NCBI GenBank assembly: GCA_031277795.1
Contig: JAITLQ010000018.1
Location: 62,001-126,000, forward strand
DNA from: Arthrobacter sp.
GTDB taxonomy: Bacteria; Actinomycetota; Actinomycetes; Actinomycetales; Micrococcaceae
Length of the DNA: 64,000 nt
Reading direction: 5' to 3'
This document shows, piece after piece, positions 61,621 through 64,000 of this stretch. A program made the translations under genes and the position numbers. The notes under the pieces are model-generated. The model saw only the letters and a program-made list of their open reading frames with translations. It made no database searches and was not told the origin of the DNA. Every line of letters starts with the position of its first letter. Within the stretch, counting starts at the first letter, position 1.

Positions 61621-62426
61621 CAGACGGCGATGGGGGCCTTGATGCCCGGGTGGTGCCGGTAGTCGAGGACCTCGAAGTCCTCGTAGTCGTAGTCGAAGAG
61701 GCTCCCCGGCGTGCGGTTCAGGCGCAGCGTGGGGAAGGGGTAGACCTCGCGGGAGAGCTGTTGCTTGGCCTGCTCCACGTGATTGTCGTAGAGGTGCACA
61801 TCGCCGCCCGTCCAGACGAACTCGCCGGCCTTGAGGCCCGTCTGCTCGGCGACCATGCGCGTGAGCAGTGCGTAGGAGGCGATGTTGAAGGGCACGCCGA
61901 GGAAGAGGTCGGCGCTGCGCTGGTAGAGCTGGCAGGAGAGCGTGCCGTCCGCCACGTAGAACTGGAACAGGGCGTGGCACGGGGGCAGCGCCATCTCGTC
62001 CACCTCCGCGGGGTTCCACGCGGAGACGATGTGGCGGCGGGAATCGGGGTTGGCCTTGATCTGCTCCACGACCTTGGCGATCTGGTCGATGTGCCCGCCC
62101 GCCGGCGTGGGCCACGAACGCCACTGCACGCCGTAGACGGGGCCGAGGTCGCCGTTCTCGTCCGCCCACTCGTCCCAGATCGTGACGCCGCGCTCCTGCA
62201 ACCAGCGCACATTCGAGTCGCCGCGCAGGAACCAGAGCAACTCCAGCGCGAGCGACTTGAAGTGCACGCGCTTGGTCGTCAGGAGCGGGAACTCGTTCTC
62301 GGCCAGGCTGAAGCGCATCTGGCGGCCGAAGACGCTGCGGGTCCCGGTCCCGGTGCGATCGCTCTTGTGCGTTCCGTTCTCGAGGACGTCGCGCAGGAGG
62401 TCCTCGTACTGGGTGTTCACGCTCAT
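61620..62426 (-). CDS. thyA: Thymidylate synthase
   Basis: 268 residues. Motifs: [15 protein letters not shown], catalytic [13 protein letters not shown] (Cys), [24 protein letters not shown] and the end [13 protein letters not shown]. It methylates dUMP to dTMP using methylene-tetrahydrofolate. The start at 62426 is chosen because TAGACT ends 7 bp before ATG, indicating a leaderless transcript; a GTG two codons earlier is an alternative. Confidence 0.96.
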   Translation of the reverse strand: MSVNTQYEDLLRDVLENGTHKSDRTGTGTRSVFGRQMRFSLAENEFPLLTTKRVHFKSLALELLWFLRGDSNVRWLQERGVTIWDEWADENGDLGPVYGVQWRSWPTPAGGHIDQIAKVVEQIKANPDSRRHIVSAWNPAEVDEMALPPCHALFQFYVADGTLSCQLYQRSADLFLGVPFNIASYALLTRMVAEQTGLKAGEFVWTGGDVHLYDNHVEQAKQQLSREVYPFPTLRLNRTPGSLFDYDYEDFEVLDYRHHPGIKAPIAV

Positions 62427-62433
62427 GGGCACC

Positions 62434-62439
62434 AGTCTA
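62434..62439 (-). promoter_or_regulatory. Leaderless promoter -10 of thyA
   Basis: TAGACT on the minus strand, 7 bases before the ATG at 62426, with no ribosome binding site between. Confidence 0.45.
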
Positions 62440-62577
62440 GGCGTCCGGGAACGCGCGCCGGGGGCCCGGTGCCGCCCCCGGGGGGAAGCGGTGGCACCGG
62501 CCCACCGGAGTGCACCGGCCCGCTGAGGGGCGGCCCCAGGGGACGGCCCGCCCGGGGCGGGAGGGTGCCGCCGCCCG

Positions 62578-62928
62578 CTAGGCGGCGTGCCGCCCGTGCG
62601 GCGTCGCGTCGTCGTTCTCCTGGCCCGCCACGAGCCACGCGTACTGCGGGAAGCGATCGAGGTACTGGGCCACGTAGGTGCACGTGGGCACGACGCGCAG
62701 GTCGAGGGCCCAGACGCGCTCGAGCACGATCGTCACGAGGGCCCGCGCGTAGCCGCGGCGGGAGTACTCCTCCTTGATGATGGTGTGCTGCAGGTCAAGC
62801 ACGCCCTGCTCCTGCACGTAGCCGAGGAAGCCGATGTAGTCCTCGCCGTCGTACAGGGAGTAGCGCCCCTGCTCGGCATCCAGGAGCACTCGCAGGTTGT
62901 CGTGGGCGATGAGCGGTGTCTGCGGCAT
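62578..62928 (-). CDS. GNAT-like N-acetyltransferase (YjdJ type)
   Basis: 116 residues. The short YjdJ-type GNAT domain: [40 protein letters not shown] (acetyl-CoA-binding loop) and [21 protein letters not shown]. This small family is common in actinobacteria; substrates are not known. GAGGC lies before the ATG. Confidence 0.88.
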   Translation of the reverse strand: MPQTPLIAHDNLRVLLDAEQGRYSLYDGEDYIGFLGYVQEQGVLDLQHTIIKEEYSRRGYARALVTIVLERVWALDLRVVPTCTYVAQYLDRFPQYAWLVAGQENDDATPHGRHAA

Positions 62929-62992
62929 GGGAGCCTCCTGGCGGATACGAAGCGTGCGGGAGCACGAGCCTAGCGCGGCGTGCGGGTGGGCG

Positions 62993-63970
62993 TCAGTCGT
63001 CGAAGGGCTCGTGGATCTCGATGGAGACGATCTTCGACGGGGAATCCACCGGGCGGTGCGCCACGATCACCGCGCCGGGGTGCAGGTACGGATCGTGCGT
63101 GGGCAGGGCCACGGCGGCCGCGGCGGTGCAGCGCTCGCGCAGCACGGAGAGCACCACGGGCAGCACGGGGCGATGCGTGCACACGAGGGTCGGCTTGGCC
63201 TTGCCCAGCTGTTTCTCCACGGCCTTGGCCGCCTTGCCAGGGTGCCTCGCCGCCGCGTGCTCCGTCAGCGCAGGCGCGGCGCGCACCTGCAGCTCGCGCA
63301 GGGCGGCGTACGGGCGCACCGTCTGCAGGCAGCGCAGCCAGGGGCTGCTCACGACCCGCTCGGGGCGCCACGCCATCAGCATGGCGGCGAGGGCCGAGGC
63401 CTGCCGCTTGCCCGAGGTGGCCAGCGGGCGCTCGCCCTCGGCACGTGTCCAGCCGGCGCGCGGCTTGGCCTTGGCGTGCCTGGCCACGACCAGCGGGACC
63501 GTGTCGAGGCGCCCGGCGGCGAAGGCCGCCTCGAGCGCATCGAGCGGCAGCCGGTCGACGGCGTTGCTCAGGGCGGCGCGGGCCTCGTCGACGCCGAGCC
63601 AGTGCAGCGTGTCGACCTCGCCGCCGTCGGCGATCGCCTCGGAGGCCACCCTGGCCGCCCAATAGAAGACCACCTTGGTCCCCTTGGGCACCTCGTAGCT
63701 CACGGCGGGAAGCGGGATGCCAAGAGAGATGCGCAGGCCCACCTCCTCGCGCACCTCGCGCACGGCGCACTCGGCCACGGACTCACCCGGCTCGAGCTTG
63801 CCCTTGGGGAAGGAGAAGTCGTCGTACTTGGGGCGGTGGATCACGAGGACCTCGAGCCGTCCCTTGCGCAGGCGCCAGGCCAGGGCGCCGCCTGCCACGA
63901 CGGCAAAGGTCACTTTGGCGAGTTCCGGTTCGTCGCAGGAACGCACCGGGAGTACTGCGTCGGCGCTCAT
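62993..63970 (-). CDS. Nudix hydrolase fused to histidine phosphatase (MutT1-like)
   Basis: 325 residues. N-terminal Nudix domain with the box GKLEPGESVAECAVREVREE (residues about 56-78), then a histidine-phosphatase domain starting PLVVARHAKAKPR (RHxK) with later VVSSPWLRCLQTV and CTHRPVLPVV. Mycobacterial MutT1 with this layout degrades 8-oxo-dGTP and diadenosine polyphosphates. It is likely a nucleotide-pool cleaning enzyme. The start is the ATG at 63970. Confidence 0.92.
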   Translation of the reverse strand: MSADAVLPVRSCDEPELAKVTFAVVAGGALAWRLRKGRLEVLVIHRPKYDDFSFPKGKLEPGESVAECAVREVREEVGLRISLGIPLPAVSYEVPKGTKVVFYWAARVASEAIADGGEVDTLHWLGVDEARAALSNAVDRLPLDALEAAFAAGRLDTVPLVVARHAKAKPRAGWTRAEGERPLATSGKRQASALAAMLMAWRPERVVSSPWLRCLQTVRPYAALRELQVRAAPALTEHAAARHPGKAAKAVEKQLGKAKPTLVCTHRPVLPVVLSVLRERCTAAAAVALPTHDPYLHPGAVIVAHRPVDSPSKIVSIEIHEPFDD

Positions 63971-64000
63971 CCGCGGTGCGACCCCGCGGAGCGCTCACGC

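Overview
This window is a stretch of a high-GC actinobacterial chromosome, most likely from the order Micrococcales, carrying one complete-looking, tRNA-integrated prophage of about 49.5 kb. The host assignment rests on the overall base composition, the frequent GTG starts and leaderless promoters, and the host gene set: a DEAD-box RNA helicase with an RDD/RGG-like tail, a two-subunit MaoC dehydratase pair beside murB, a fused beta-phosphoglucomutase/GH65 enzyme, the asd type shared with E. coli, a thyA-folA pair and a MutT1-type Nudix/phosphatase fusion. The genus cannot be fixed from this sequence alone.

Layout. 1-1248 is host: the 3' end of the helicase gene and tRNA-Thr(GGT). The tRNA-Met(CAT) gene (1308-1384) is the attachment site. 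A 46-bp identical core occurs at 1340-1385 (left end) and 50753-50798 (right end), so the prophage lies between them. The integrase (49421-50623) sits at the right end. Matching 21-bp arm-type repeats lie just inside both ends (1444-1464 and 50634-50654). 50799-64000 is host again.

Inside the prophage almost everything is on the minus strand. From right to left: integrase; a lysis-lysogeny switch (CI-like repressor and ImmA/IrrE protease on plus, Cro-like repressor on minus, with palindromic operators inside both promoter spacers); a Rha-family antirepressor; a recombination block (YqaJ exonuclease and partner); an SPFH membrane protein; a plus-strand block of accessory genes (secreted protein, small membrane proteins, a CsbD-like protein); a replication initiator that contains iteron-like repeats; a cytosine methyltransferase whose middle third is also read in a second frame; a RusA-like resolvase; a metallophosphoesterase broken by a 13-bp tandem duplication; HNH proteins; a primase-like protein; and a PAPS-reductase-like protein divergent from a small HTH regulator with two 15-bp palindromic operators. 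The late operon then runs leftward in standard siphovirus order: terminase small and large subunits, portal, MuF-like protein, scaffold, decoration, capsid, head-tail connectors, major tail protein, tail assembly chaperones with a programmed -1 frameshift, a 1942-residue tape measure protein with two cell-wall hydrolase domains, minor tail proteins, endolysin and holin.

The most interesting segment is the cargo at the left end (about 2440-5700). It is a C5-cytosine methyltransferase followed by a 714-residue GHKL (Hsp90/MORC-like) ATPase that ends in a probable PD-(D/E)XK nuclease domain. This pair has visibly lower GC than its surroundings, its own promoters and plus-strand orientation, and it sits beside a recombination scar. 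It looks like a restriction-modification-type phage defence system carried by the prophage. A secreted protein/membrane protein pair (41756-42742) and a CsbD-like gene (39364-39558) are other probable lysogenic-conversion genes.
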